In this document: positions 15,747 through 24,047 of the stretch, one piece after another | How positions within the stretch are numbered: position 1 is the first letter of the stretch | Layout of the letters: every line of letters starts with the position of its first letter | From: CALVLD01 sp964467585 | Lineage (GTDB): Bacteria > Bacillota > Clostridia > Christensenellales > CAG-138 | Reading direction: 5' to 3' | Assembly (NCBI GenBank): GCA_964467585.1 | Contig: CAYXRF010000007.1 | Location: 40,485 to 104,484 of the forward strand | Length of the DNA: 64,000 nt | Program-made: the position numbers and the translations under genes | The notes under the pieces: model-generated | The model's database searches: none | Told to the model about the DNA's origin: nothing | What the model saw: the letters and a program-made list of their open reading frames with translations, nothing else

Positions 15747-15820
15747 TCTATAATCCTCCGAATAAAAAAATTAATTTAAGTATTCGCTAAGGCATCCCTT
15801 CGCCCTGTGCGACAAGAGGT

Positions 15821-15848
15821 ATTGTAGCATAAAAAACCGAAATAGCAA
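15821..15848 (-). promoter_or_regulatory. Promoter of the HU gene
   Basis: Minus-strand TTGCTA (15843-15848) and TACAAT (15821-15826) with 16 bp spacing. It gives a leader of about 70 nt before the HU start. Confidence 0.65.
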
Positions 15849-15891
15849 TACTTTTTCTGATATATTTAACAGAAAGTCCCTTGATTGACGC

Positions 15892-17319
15892 TTAGGAAAG
15901 TTCCTTTTTGACACGTTCCCAGAAAACGTCCATTTCTGCAAGCGTCATATCCTCAGGTTTTTTACCCTCAAGCAAAATCTGCCGCTCCATAAGCTCAAAA
16001 CGCTTTTCAAATTTGTCTGTCGCCGCCGAAAGCGCAAGCTCCGGATCTATCTTTAGCAGGCGCGCCACGTTGACCGCCGCAAAAAACAGATCCCCCACCT
16101 CGTCCTCTATATGGGCGCGCACACCCTCGGCAACAGCCTCGCGCACCTCGCCCGCCTCCTCGTAAACCTTGTCAAGCGCCAAAGCCGCTCCGTCCCAATC
16201 GAAGCCCACATGAGCTGCTTTTTTTTGCACCTTGTATGCGCGCATAAGCGCGGGGAACGCCCGGGGAACCGCGTGCATGGCGTCGGCAACAGTGGACTGA
16301 TGCTTTTCTTTTTGCTTGAGCTTCTCCCAATTTTGCAGCACCTCATCCGAATTATTTACCGTTACGTCCGCGAATATATGCGGGTGACGGTATATCAGCT
16401 TGTTGACTATGCCCGTTGACACGTCCCGCATCGAAAAGCCGTCGCGCTCCTCCTCGATAACCGCGTGGAATGCGATTTGCAGCAGAAGGTCGCCCAGCTC
16501 CTCGCACATGGCGTCCTCATCGGCACGGTCGATTGCGTCTATAACCTCATACGCCTCCTCAATCAGATTGGTTTTGAGTGATTCATGCGTTTGCTCGGCG
16601 TCCCACGGACAGCCGCCCGGCGCTCTCAGCCGACGCATTATGCGCATCAGCCCCTCCGTATCGTGACGCGTAAGCGCATCCTCCGCCCTTGGCGGCAAAA
16701 TCACAACCGCTGCCGCGTCATACGCGGGCTGACGGTCAAGCTCAAACAGCTTAAGCCTTTCAACCGTATAGCCGTCTATATTTGGCAAGGCAAACAGTAT
16801 ATCGCACTCATCCGAATAATATTCCGAAAGAGTGAGCTTGACCTCGCCCGCCGCAAGCGGGGTGCTTATCTCCGTCACGGCAAGCGTAACGGTTGGGTCG
16901 GCGGACACAAGGGCGTTTGCGGGGCATATCGTCATATTTTCGATATCCGAAAGCAGCCCACGCTCTGCCGCTGCCGCCGCAGCACGCTGAGCAAAGCCAA
17001 GCGCGGGCAAAACCTTTAGCCTTACGCCTTCAAACAAGGGATCGGATTTTATCGCCGCAAGCGTGCCCGCGCCAATGCAGCCAAGCGTGACATACAAAAC
17101 CGTATCCGCGGGAGCGGCAAGAAGCCTGTGCGCTATTTTTGAATTGAGAGCGTCAAAATCGTCCGCGCACCGATATATGTCGTCCATTGAATCCGCCGCC
17201 GCCGCACGCACGGCTTCCATAAAAGGATGCTCGAATGTCTGTGCGAACACCATCGCGCCATCATCCGCAGCATTTATGCCGAAGGATGCATCGGAGCAGA
17301 TTATCAATCGTTTTATCAT
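15892..17319 (-). CDS. mazG: MazG nucleoside triphosphate pyrophosphohydrolase with degenerate YabN-like N-terminal domain
   Basis: A 475-residue protein. The C-terminal ~255 residues are a complete two-lobed MazG: GGCPWDAEQTHESLKTNLIEEAYEV and EELGDLLLQIAFHA in the first lobe, EEAGEVREA and DEVGDLFFAAVN in the second. These provide the EExxE and ExxD metal-binding sets that hydrolyse NTPs to NMP and pyrophosphate, cleaning non-canonical nucleotides. The first ~215 residues occupy the position of the tetrapyrrole-methylase-like domain of YabN, but the glycine-rich GLGPGD start motif is absent, so SAM binding is doubtful. The gene lies upstream of HU, as in many Clostridia, and 30 bp after asparaginase. 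Confidence 0.9.
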   Translation of the reverse strand: MIKRLIICSDASFGINAADDGAMVFAQTFEHPFMEAVRAAAADSMDDIYRCADDFDALNSKIAHRLLAAPADTVLYVTLGCIGAGTLAAIKSDPLFEGVRLKVLPALGFAQRAAAAAAERGLLSDIENMTICPANALVSADPTVTLAVTEISTPLAAGEVKLTLSEYYSDECDILFALPNIDGYTVERLKLFELDRQPAYDAAAVVILPPRAEDALTRHDTEGLMRIMRRLRAPGGCPWDAEQTHESLKTNLIEEAYEVIDAIDRADEDAMCEELGDLLLQIAFHAVIEEERDGFSMRDVSTGIVNKLIYRHPHIFADVTVNNSDEVLQNWEKLKQKEKHQSTVADAMHAVPRAFPALMRAYKVQKKAAHVGFDWDGAALALDKVYEEAGEVREAVAEGVRAHIEDEVGDLFFAAVNVARLLKIDPELALSAATDKFEKRFELMERQILLEGKKPEDMTLAEMDVFWERVKKELS

Positions 17320-17349
17320 TCAATTATACCTCGATAAATATAGCCTTTT

Positions 17350-18342
17350 TTATTTTGACGTTGTAAGCTCGCCCGCAACGTCCATATTCATTATTGCGCG
17401 AACGCTTTCAACATCGTGCGCCCTGCCAAGCGCCCACATCAGCTTTGTGATTGCCGCCTCAGTCGTCATATCATGCGCGGAGATTATCCCCAGCTGTGAG
17501 AGCGGACGGCTGACCTCATATATATCGGGGCTGCTTTGCTCATACAGGCATTGGGAGGTTAAAACAACAGGTATGCCCGCCGCCATAAGCCTGCGTATGC
17601 TTTCGGTATGGTCACGTCTGAAATTGTGCATCCCGCCCAGCCCGAAAGCCTCCACGGCAACGCCCTTCATCCCGCAGTCCGCAAGACAGTCCAGCAGTGC
17701 GGGGCTCATACCCGGGATGAGCTTTACCAACGCGACCTTCGGCTCAATATTGGTGGAGAAGCTGAAGCCCACGGCGGAACGATGCTCATGCAGCTCAACA
17801 TATCTGCCGTCCGTTACGGAGGCTATATAAGGATAGTTTATTGATTCAAACGCATTGAGCGACGTGGTTCTTGTTTTGACTGCGCGGCAGCCAAGCATGA
17901 CCGAGCCGCCAAAGCAGATGTACACCCCGTTTGAAAGATGCGTTGCCGCCGTTACGGCGTCGCACAGGTTGCGCCTGCCGTCTGAATTTGGATACACCGC
18001 AGGATACTGTGCGCCCGTAAGAACCACGGGCACGGGCACGCCCACCAGCATGAATGAAAGCATTGACGCCGTATACGCCATAGTATCCGTGCCGTGGGTA
18101 AGCACTATACCATCGCAGTTGGAGACCTTTTCACGAATTGCCTCCGCGATTACGCACCATTCCTCCGGCTGGATGTTTGAAGAATCCATGCTGAATAAAT
18201 CCGTGCATGAGACCTCCGTGTCGTCTGTTTCGCAGCCCGAAAGCCTAACAAGCTCGTCTGCGGTCAGCTCCGGTGAAAGCCCCTTTTCCGTAGGCACGCA
18301 GGCGATAGTGCCCCCTGTGGCGATCAAACAAATACGCTTCAT
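17350..18342 (-). CDS. ansA: Type I L-asparaginase
   Basis: A 330-residue cytoplasmic enzyme converting asparagine to aspartate and ammonia. The catalytic threonine is in ATGGTIA (Thr12), and the second triad is THGTDTMAYT (Thr82 to Asp86). PVVLTGAQYP is the expected substrate-loop block. The absence of a signal peptide and the overall form favour the cytoplasmic type I (AnsA-like) class. A GAAGGGAG site precedes the ATG, with a promoter directly upstream. mazG follows after 30 bp and is likely co-transcribed. Confidence 0.93.
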   Translation of the reverse strand: MKRICLIATGGTIACVPTEKGLSPELTADELVRLSGCETDDTEVSCTDLFSMDSSNIQPEEWCVIAEAIREKVSNCDGIVLTHGTDTMAYTASMLSFMLVGVPVPVVLTGAQYPAVYPNSDGRRNLCDAVTAATHLSNGVYICFGGSVMLGCRAVKTRTTSLNAFESINYPYIASVTDGRYVELHEHRSAVGFSFSTNIEPKVALVKLIPGMSPALLDCLADCGMKGVAVEAFGLGGMHNFRRDHTESIRRLMAAGIPVVLTSQCLYEQSSPDIYEVSRPLSQLGIISAHDMTTEAAITKLMWALGRAHDVESVRAIMNMDVAGELTTSK

Positions 18343-18382
18343 GGAAAAAGCTCCCTTCGCAGTAATGCCGTTTGCATACTTA

Positions 18383-18410
18383 ATTATAATGCTTTTACAC
18401 CCTTTGGCAA
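18383..18410 (-). promoter_or_regulatory. Promoter of ansA-mazG
   Basis: Minus-strand TTGCCA (18405-18410) and TATAAT (18383-18388), 16 bp apart, about 40 bp before the asparaginase start. Confidence 0.75.
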
Positions 18411-18424
18411 GTAAATATTTTGTG

Positions 18425-18454
18425 TTTACACAACGTGCGCAAAGGCTGTATAAT
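18425..18454 (+). promoter_or_regulatory. Promoter of the lipoprotein gene at 18566
   Basis: TTTACA (18425-18430) and TATAAT (18449-18454) with 18 bp spacing, back to back with the asparaginase promoter. It gives a leader of about 105 nt. Confidence 0.7.
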
Positions 18455-18565
18455 GTTATGCGTGCTTTTGCGGAGGAAGCGTCAAGCGGGGGAACCGTCG
18501 GGGCTTTTTCAACGTTATATATGCAGAGAGTTCAATAATTTCCTTTAAGGAGGTTCAGGTTTTAT

Positions 18566-19180
18566 ATGAAAAGACTTTTGGTTATCGTTTTGGCGGCGGC
18601 GCTTGCGCTCTGCTTTGCCGCCTGCGGCACTGTTGAGGAGCCGTCTTCGGGCAAGCAGCCCTTTTCTCCCTCGGACGGAGACGCGATAGTTTTTTCACCA
18701 TCGCCCGACTCCACAGAAGAAATACCTGATGTTCGTGAAGCGTGCGACCCTCTCTATTACGATATTGTAAACTGCGTCTGCGGCAAAGACAGCGTTGGCT
18801 CGGGCTATATTGTGATAACCGATTATGCCGAATTTGAAAGCATATTCGGGGATTTGTCCGAAAGCACAAAAAATGTCTACACGGAGGAAAGCTTTAAAAC
18901 CTCATTTGTGGTTGTTGTTTTAACCACCGTCAACACAGGCGGATATACGGTTGCGCTGGATAATTGTCAAAATGACGGTATTGTCGTGTCTGCAAGCATC
19001 ACGGTTACGCCGCCCAACGCGGACGACATGGTAACGCAGGCATTTGTGACCACCGCGACAATAATGTGCTTTGACAGTGCGGATTATTTTGACGACCTTG
19101 TGTACAGCATAACCGTAAACGGCACTGTTGTGGAGCCTGTATCCTTTGACGACGTTATGAGCGTGATGCCCGTGAGGTAG
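18566..19180 (+). CDS. Small lipoprotein of unknown function
   Basis: A 204-residue protein with a lipoprotein signal: MKRLLVIVLAAALALCFAAC places the lipidated cysteine at residue 20. A Ser/Pro-rich linker (about 24-55) leads into a folded domain with alternating strands. I do not recognise a family. The body contains a VITDYAEFESIF segment of the kind seen in protease-complex or BsuPI-like lipoprotein domains, but the match is too weak to use. An AAGGAGG site precedes the ATG. It is monocistronic between divergent asparaginase and HPF. Confidence 0.85.
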   Translation: MKRLLVIVLAAALALCFAACGTVEEPSSGKQPFSPSDGDAIVFSPSPDSTEEIPDVREACDPLYYDIVNCVCGKDSVGSGYIVITDYAEFESIFGDLSESTKNVYTEESFKTSFVVVVLTTVNTGGYTVALDNCQNDGIVVSASITVTPPNADDMVTQAFVTTATIMCFDSADYFDDLVYSITVNGTVVEPVSFDDVMSVMPVR

Positions 19181-19232
19181 ATATTTGTGCCAAATAGTTT
19201 TTTGATTTGACACAATGCTTACAAAAAAGATA

Positions 19233-19261
19233 TTGATACTTTACTTCGTCCATGGTATAAT
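19233..19261 (+). promoter_or_regulatory. Promoter of hpf
   Basis: TTGATA (19233-19238), a 17 bp spacer and TATAAT (19256-19261). A leader of about 80 nt precedes the hpf start. Confidence 0.8.
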
Positions 19262-19346
19262 ATATCCAATACTGAGAGCGGGCAATTGCAACGCACATCA
19301 AAATGCGGGGCGTCCGTTCAGTCAAAACGGAAAGGAGTTGGAAGTT

Positions 19347-19874
19347 ATGCGTGTTTCAATTACCGGTAAAAACATCGAAATCTCGGAATATCTCAGAGAT
19401 CTTGCAATCAAAAAGATGTCCAAGCTCGACAGGTACTTCTCCGCAGACACAGAAGCTCAGGTTACTATGGCGGTTGAGCGCAATCGGCACATCGTTGAGG
19501 TGACGATTCCCTATCCCGGCGGCATTATCCGCGGGGAGGAGGTCACGGGCGATATGTATGCCAGCATCGACAACGTAATCACAAAGCTTGAGAGGCAAAT
19601 CATCCGTCACAGAACAAAGCTTGAGAAGAACCTCAGAGCCGAGGCTTTCACCGGCGAGCAGCTTCCCGAAGGATATGACGAGGACGAGGACGACAGTCCG
19701 CATATCGTCAAGGTTAAACGGTTCAGCATCAAGCCCATGAGCGTTGATGAGGCCGTGCTTCAGATGGATCTGTTGGGGCATTCATTCTTTGTGTTCAGCA
19801 ATGCCGAAACCGATTCAATCAACGTGCTGTACAAGCGAAACGATGGCAATTTGGGGCTTATCGAGCCTGAATAA
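19347..19874 (+). CDS. hpf: Long-form ribosome hibernation promoting factor
   Basis: A 175-residue protein starting MRVSITGKNIEISEYL. The ATG at 19347 is chosen for its AAAGGAG site (19331-19337); upstream in-frame codons lie within the promoter region. The N-terminal S30AE/YfiA domain (about 1-100) binds the 30S decoding region. A linker rich in Asp and Glu (about 110-120) joins it to the C-terminal domain (KRFSIKPMSVDEAVLQMDLLGHSFFVF) that dimerises to make 100S ribosomes. Long HPF is the usual form in Gram-positives. Confidence 0.96.
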   Translation: MRVSITGKNIEISEYLRDLAIKKMSKLDRYFSADTEAQVTMAVERNRHIVEVTIPYPGGIIRGEEVTGDMYASIDNVITKLERQIIRHRTKLEKNLRAEAFTGEQLPEGYDEDEDDSPHIVKVKRFSIKPMSVDEAVLQMDLLGHSFFVFSNAETDSINVLYKRNDGNLGLIEPE

Positions 19875-19907
19875 TCAATCAAACATGGCGAAAAACGTCA
19901 TTATTTC

Positions 19908-19935
19908 AAGGGGGACGCCTTTATGCGTCCCCTTT
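19908..19935 (+). terminator. Intrinsic terminator of hpf
   Basis: A GGGGACGC/GCGTCCCC stem (19911-19918, 19925-19932) with a 6-base loop, extended by AAG/CTT, and followed by TTTGGTTTT. Confidence 0.8.
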
Positions 19936-19971
19936 GGTTTTGCCGAAAAGCAATGTCAAGCTAAAAAAGTG

Positions 19972-20001
19972 GGGCTGCAGCTATATTATCCGCCGCAGCC
20001 C
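19972..20001 (-). terminator. Intrinsic terminator of pckA
   Basis: A GGGCTGC/GCAGCCC stem followed on the minus strand by CACTTTTTT (T-run at 19963-19968). It lies 57 bp past the pckA stop. Confidence 0.75.
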
Positions 20002-20057
20002 GTAAGCTTTGCTTTATGCGTTTGTAAAAATCAGCTTGACCTATTTAAGCCCGTTGT

Positions 20058-21632
20058 TCACTCCGCCTTGGGTCCCGCGTCAACAATGTTTTGGGGCATG
20101 TGGCTGTACTTTTTGAAGTTCTTCACAAAGCGCGCCGCAAGGTCCTTTGCAGAAACGTCATACGCCTGCTTATCCGCCCACATTTCACGGGGATTAAGCA
20201 CCTCATCAGGCACATCGGGACAGGTCTTTGGAACCCACACATTGAAAACGGGATGGCGATAATATTCAACATCGTTCAGTGCGCCTGTCAGCGCGGCGGT
20301 GACCATGGCACGGGTGTAGCGAATTTTCATACGGGAGCCGACGCCATAGGGGCCGCCCGACCAACCCGTGTTGATAAGGAACGCGTTCGCCTCATGCTCA
20401 TCCATGCGCGCACCGAGCATCTCGGCATACACGGAAGGATGCATGAGGAAGAAGGGGGCGCCGAAAAGCGTTGAGAAGGTCGCCTCCGGCTCCTTAATGC
20501 CGCGCTCCGTACCCGCCAGCTTGCTTGTGTAGCCGGATACAAAATGATACATCGCCATGTTCTTATCCAGCTTGGAGATTGGAGGCAGCACGCCGAATGC
20601 GTCCGCCGTGAGGAATATAACCGTTTTGGGGTGACCGCCGACGCCCGGAATAACACAGTTGGGAATGTATTCAACAGGATAGGCAACGCGTGTATTTTCG
20701 GTTATGCTGCCATCGTTATAGTCAAGCTCACGAGTTTTTTCATCCATTATGACGTTTTCAACCAATGCGCCAAAGCGAATGGCGTCCCATATCTGCGGCT
20801 CGTTCTCATGCGACAGATTAATGCACTTTGCATAGCATCCGCCCTCAAAATTGAAAACACCGTTGTCGGACCAGCCGTGCTCGTCATCGCCAATAAGCAT
20901 ACGCTTTGGGTCGGCGGACAGAGTTGTTTTGCCCGTGCCCGAAAGCCCGAAGAACAGCGCGGAATCGCCATCATGCCCAATGTTTGCGGAGCAGTGCATG
21001 GGGAAAACGCCCTGCTGCGGCATAAGAAAATTCATAACGGAGAACATACCCTTTTTAATCTCGCCCGAATACATGGAGCAGGCGATTGTCACGCGGGAAT
21101 ACTCAAAATCGAGAATAATCGCCGCTTCGGAATTTGTGCCGTCAATCTGCGGAACGCACTTAAAGCCCGGTGCGCAAAGCACGGTGAACTTGGGAACGAA
21201 TGTCTCAAGCTGCTGCTTGGAGGGGCGAACGAACGCCTGCGTTGCAAAAAGAGCGGAGGAAGCGTTTTCGCAGATTACGCGAATCGGCAGATGATAATTT
21301 TCATCCGCACCGACATAAGCGTCAACAATAAATGCCTCACGGTTTTGCATATAGGCACACATTTTGCCGTATATGCCGTCCGCCCTCTCACGGGTTATGG
21401 GCATATTAATCTTGCCCCAATCTACCTTGTCATGCACGTCCGGAGAGTCCACAATAAAGCGGTCATTAGGCGACCTGCCTGTATACTTGCCTGTTTTGAT
21501 GACGAGCGCGCCCGTGTTTGAAAGCTTGCCCTCGCCGCGTGACAGCGCACGCTCCGTAAGCTCTGCGGGCGACAGGTTGCAATGAACCTCCATAACCCCC
21601 ATGATTCCCATGGATTCAAGGAATTCCTTCAT
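20058..21632 (-). CDS. pckA: Phosphoenolpyruvate carboxykinase (ATP)
   Basis: A 524-residue enzyme catalysing oxaloacetate + ATP to PEP + CO2 + ADP, often run in the carboxylating direction by fermentative anaerobes. It shows GKYTGRSPNDRFIV (substrate-binding arginine), the kinase-1a P-loop GLSGTGKTTLSAD, the metal-binding IGDDEHGW block and NTGWSGGPYGVGSRM. These are diagnostic for the ATP-dependent, not the GTP-dependent, family, and the length fits. An AAAGGAG site precedes the ATG. It is monocistronic. Confidence 0.97.
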   Translation of the reverse strand: MKEFLESMGIMGVMEVHCNLSPAELTERALSRGEGKLSNTGALVIKTGKYTGRSPNDRFIVDSPDVHDKVDWGKINMPITRERADGIYGKMCAYMQNREAFIVDAYVGADENYHLPIRVICENASSALFATQAFVRPSKQQLETFVPKFTVLCAPGFKCVPQIDGTNSEAAIILDFEYSRVTIACSMYSGEIKKGMFSVMNFLMPQQGVFPMHCSANIGHDGDSALFFGLSGTGKTTLSADPKRMLIGDDEHGWSDNGVFNFEGGCYAKCINLSHENEPQIWDAIRFGALVENVIMDEKTRELDYNDGSITENTRVAYPVEYIPNCVIPGVGGHPKTVIFLTADAFGVLPPISKLDKNMAMYHFVSGYTSKLAGTERGIKEPEATFSTLFGAPFFLMHPSVYAEMLGARMDEHEANAFLINTGWSGGPYGVGSRMKIRYTRAMVTAALTGALNDVEYYRHPVFNVWVPKTCPDVPDEVLNPREMWADKQAYDVSAKDLAARFVKNFKKYSHMPQNIVDAGPKAE

Positions 21633-21702
21633 AATGAGTGCTCCTTTCGGTAAATTACCGTTTTATGCTTGTAAGCGACTTTCGCTTATATAGGATGCGC
21701 AG

Positions 21703-22554
21703 TTACTTAGACCTTATGAACAGTATGCCCAAGCAATTGGGCCCGCAATGGCAGGAAATTGTGCAGCCCGAGGTGGTTTTAAGCACCTCGTCAAAGTGCA
21801 TCGCCTGATTGACCTCGTCAACGCAGGAGTCAATAAGCTGCTTTGAGCAATCCGCATGGGTAACAAAAATCCTGTGCGGCACTATGTCATCGCGTCCTTC
21901 AAGCCTTTCACGAATGTATTGCTTAAGCACACGATCAAATGCTCCGCGATACTTTTTGACGACCTTCATCTTGCCGTCTATAACCTGAACGCAAGGACGA
22001 AGCCTTAAAAGGTTTGCGCCCAGAGCCGTAACCATACTGCACCTGCCGCCCTTGACCATGTAGTCAAGCGTGTCAAGCACAAAGCTTGTTTCAACATTTG
22101 GGATTATCTGCGCTTCAAGCTCTTGAATTATGTCGGCGGCAGCCATGCCGCGCTCTGCGCGCTCCGCCGCTTCAATCACAACATGACCCACGCCGGAGGA
22201 CAGGTTGCGCGAATCCACAACGTAAACCCCCTGCATATTTTCAGCCGCAAGCATTGCGCTGTTGTGACTGGTTGAAAAATCGGAGGATATTGATATGTGG
22301 ATTATCTCACACCCGGGACTTTCGCTGCGAATGCCGTTAAAATACTCCTCATAGTCGGTTGCGCCGTGCGCCGCCGTTGCGGGCAGCGAATTGTGCTTTT
22401 TAACAAGCTCAAACATCAGATGGGTGTTAATGTCCTCACCGTCGATATACTCCTTGCCGCCAAGACGTATATATAGCGGAAGAATCGAAATATTATAACG
22501 TTTGTACAGTTCATCCGTCAAGTCGCTTGTGCTGTCTGTGCTTATGCGAATCAT
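21703..22554 (-). CDS. DegV family fatty-acid-binding protein
   Basis: A 283-residue protein. The ATG at 22554 is preferred (AAAGGAG upstream, and MIRISTDSTSDL is the usual DegV start). Features include SISSDFSTSHNSA and a C-terminal EVLKTTSGCTISCHCGPNCLGILFI. DegV proteins bind a single fatty acid and act as FakB subunits presenting it to FakA kinase for phosphorylation and membrane lipid synthesis. No fakA is in the window. It diverges from spoIID. Confidence 0.92.
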   Translation of the reverse strand: MIRISTDSTSDLTDELYKRYNISILPLYIRLGGKEYIDGEDINTHLMFELVKKHNSLPATAAHGATDYEEYFNGIRSESPGCEIIHISISSDFSTSHNSAMLAAENMQGVYVVDSRNLSSGVGHVVIEAAERAERGMAAADIIQELEAQIIPNVETSFVLDTLDYMVKGGRCSMVTALGANLLRLRPCVQVIDGKMKVVKKYRGAFDRVLKQYIRERLEGRDDIVPHRIFVTHADCSKQLIDSCVDEVNQAMHFDEVLKTTSGCTISCHCGPNCLGILFIRSK

Positions 22555-22649
22555 TGTTAAATCTCCTTTCACGCCCCGTAAAGATAACGTGGCAACGCCG
22601 CCCAAGGGTTTTTGCACTCTTTAGGCGGAAACGCTTTAATTACACTGCT

Positions 22650-22678
22650 ATTTTAGCATATTAGGCAATCGGTGTAAA
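22650..22678 (-). promoter_or_regulatory. Promoter of the degV gene
   Basis: Minus-strand TTTACA (22673-22678) and TAAAAT (22650-22655) with 17 bp spacing. Confidence 0.6.
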
Positions 22679-22736
22679 CCATTGTAAAATTATATTTACA
22701 CGCATACGGAATCGAAGCGGTGAATAGTATCGAAAT

Positions 22737-23903
22737 ATGGACAGGTATACGGGATTCAAAAAAAGATACAGACGCCGCGGCGGTTCGATCCGCTGCAGCG
22801 GGGAGCTTCCGCGTGTGTCTGAAGGCACTCGGCGCGGAATAGCTTGGGTGATATTTATCGCCGTTACTGCATCGCTTGCGGTGCTGTGCATTCGCGGATG
22901 CGGCAAGGCGAATGCATATAGTGAGCTTTACGGTTACGAGCCGCAAGGTTGGGACGACTATACCCTTGCGGAGCAAACCGTGTCGCCGTCGGACTCCGCA
23001 TTGTCATTGGCAAGCGCATACGACAATGTGAAATATGTTTCACTTGACAGCGAAGCTATACACGTCAGCATAGACGGGGTTCCAACGGAAATTGCTCTTG
23101 AAGAATACATCGTGGGCGTCGTCTCCGCCGAAATGCCCGCCTCCTATGAGCTTGAGGCGTTAAAGGCGCAGGCAGTGGCGGCAAGAACGTTTGCGGCGCT
23201 GCACGTTTTGGGTGAAGCGCGCTGCAAAACCGCAAGCGCATATTCCTGCGACCTCTGCGACGATTACACCTGCTGCCAAGCCTATCTCACTGACGCGGAG
23301 CTGCGCACCGCATGGGGAGACGAGTATGAACCAAATATCGCAAAGGTCAGAAAAGCCGTCTCCTCCACACGCGGCGTCGTGGCGCTTTACAACGGCAAGC
23401 TGATAAGCGCGGTATACCACGCCTCAAGCGGAGAATCGACCGAGGCAAGCGAAGCGGTGTTTGCAATGGCTCTGCCATATCTTGTTTCGGTAGACAGCTG
23501 TGAGGGAAACGCTTCAATGACAACCGTGACTGAGTTTGACTATGCGGAGCTTGCGGAGCTTATCAACAGCCGCTTTTCGGAGGCGCATATGCCGGCAGAC
23601 GTTTCGGACGCTGTTATATCCGTTTGGGGAAGAAACGACAGCGGCAGGGTGCAGCTTGTGCAGCTTGGCGACACGGTGGTTACGGGCACGCAGTTCAGAA
23701 TGACGTTAAAGCTCAAAAGTGCCAACTTTGATATATCAATAGTCAACGGCAATGTGGTTATTGAGTGCGTGGGCTTTGGACACGGTGTGGGCATGAGCCA
23801 ATACGGGGCAAATGCCATGGCAAAGACGGGCAGCGGCTATATTGAGATTCTGACCCATTTTTACACAGGGATTGAGCTTGGACTGCTTAAATACGAAGGG
23901 TAG
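22737..23903 (+). CDS. spoIID: SpoIID-family sporulation protein (lytic transglycosylase)
   Basis: A 388-residue protein with a basic cytoplasmic N-terminus, a transmembrane helix (about 36-53) and a SpoIID/LytB domain: IALEEYIVGVVSAEMPASYELEALKAQAVAARTFA, then YHASSGESTEASE, and a C-terminal GHGVGMSQYGANAMAKTG. SpoIID cleaves glycan strands during forespore engulfment with SpoIIP and SpoIIM. A cysteine-rich insert (CDLCDDYTCC) corresponds to the zinc-site loop known in clostridial SpoIID. No strong ribosome-binding site is visible, so the start is uncertain by a few codons. Confidence 0.9.
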   Translation: MDRYTGFKKRYRRRGGSIRCSGELPRVSEGTRRGIAWVIFIAVTASLAVLCIRGCGKANAYSELYGYEPQGWDDYTLAEQTVSPSDSALSLASAYDNVKYVSLDSEAIHVSIDGVPTEIALEEYIVGVVSAEMPASYELEALKAQAVAARTFAALHVLGEARCKTASAYSCDLCDDYTCCQAYLTDAELRTAWGDEYEPNIAKVRKAVSSTRGVVALYNGKLISAVYHASSGESTEASEAVFAMALPYLVSVDSCEGNASMTTVTEFDYAELAELINSRFSEAHMPADVSDAVISVWGRNDSGRVQLVQLGDTVVTGTQFRMTLKLKSANFDISIVNGNVVIECVGFGHGVGMSQYGANAMAKTGSGYIEILTHFYTGIELGLLKYEG

Positions 23904-23934
23904 TGCATCCGCGCCAATCATTAATAATTTGCAG

Positions 23935-23972
23935 CCTCCGCCGTCAATGTATTGAAGCTTTGACGGCGGAGG
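23935..23972. terminator. Bidirectional terminator between spoIID and the subtilase gene
   Basis: A perfect 13-bp inverted repeat CCTCCGCCGTCAA / TTGACGGCGGAGG with a 12-base loop, followed by TTCGTTTT on the plus strand. It lies between two convergent genes. Confidence 0.85.
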
Positions 23973-24047
23973 TTCGTTTTATAGCTGGTATTATGTTTTT
24001 TTACCGACAAGCGGAGTCCGACACGGCAAATTGCCTCTGACGATTGT

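Noticed and set aside
20544..21521. A 325-codon plus-strand frame across pckA
   Set aside because: It is a shadow of pckA; there is no ribosome-binding site and the sequence has no recognisable domain.
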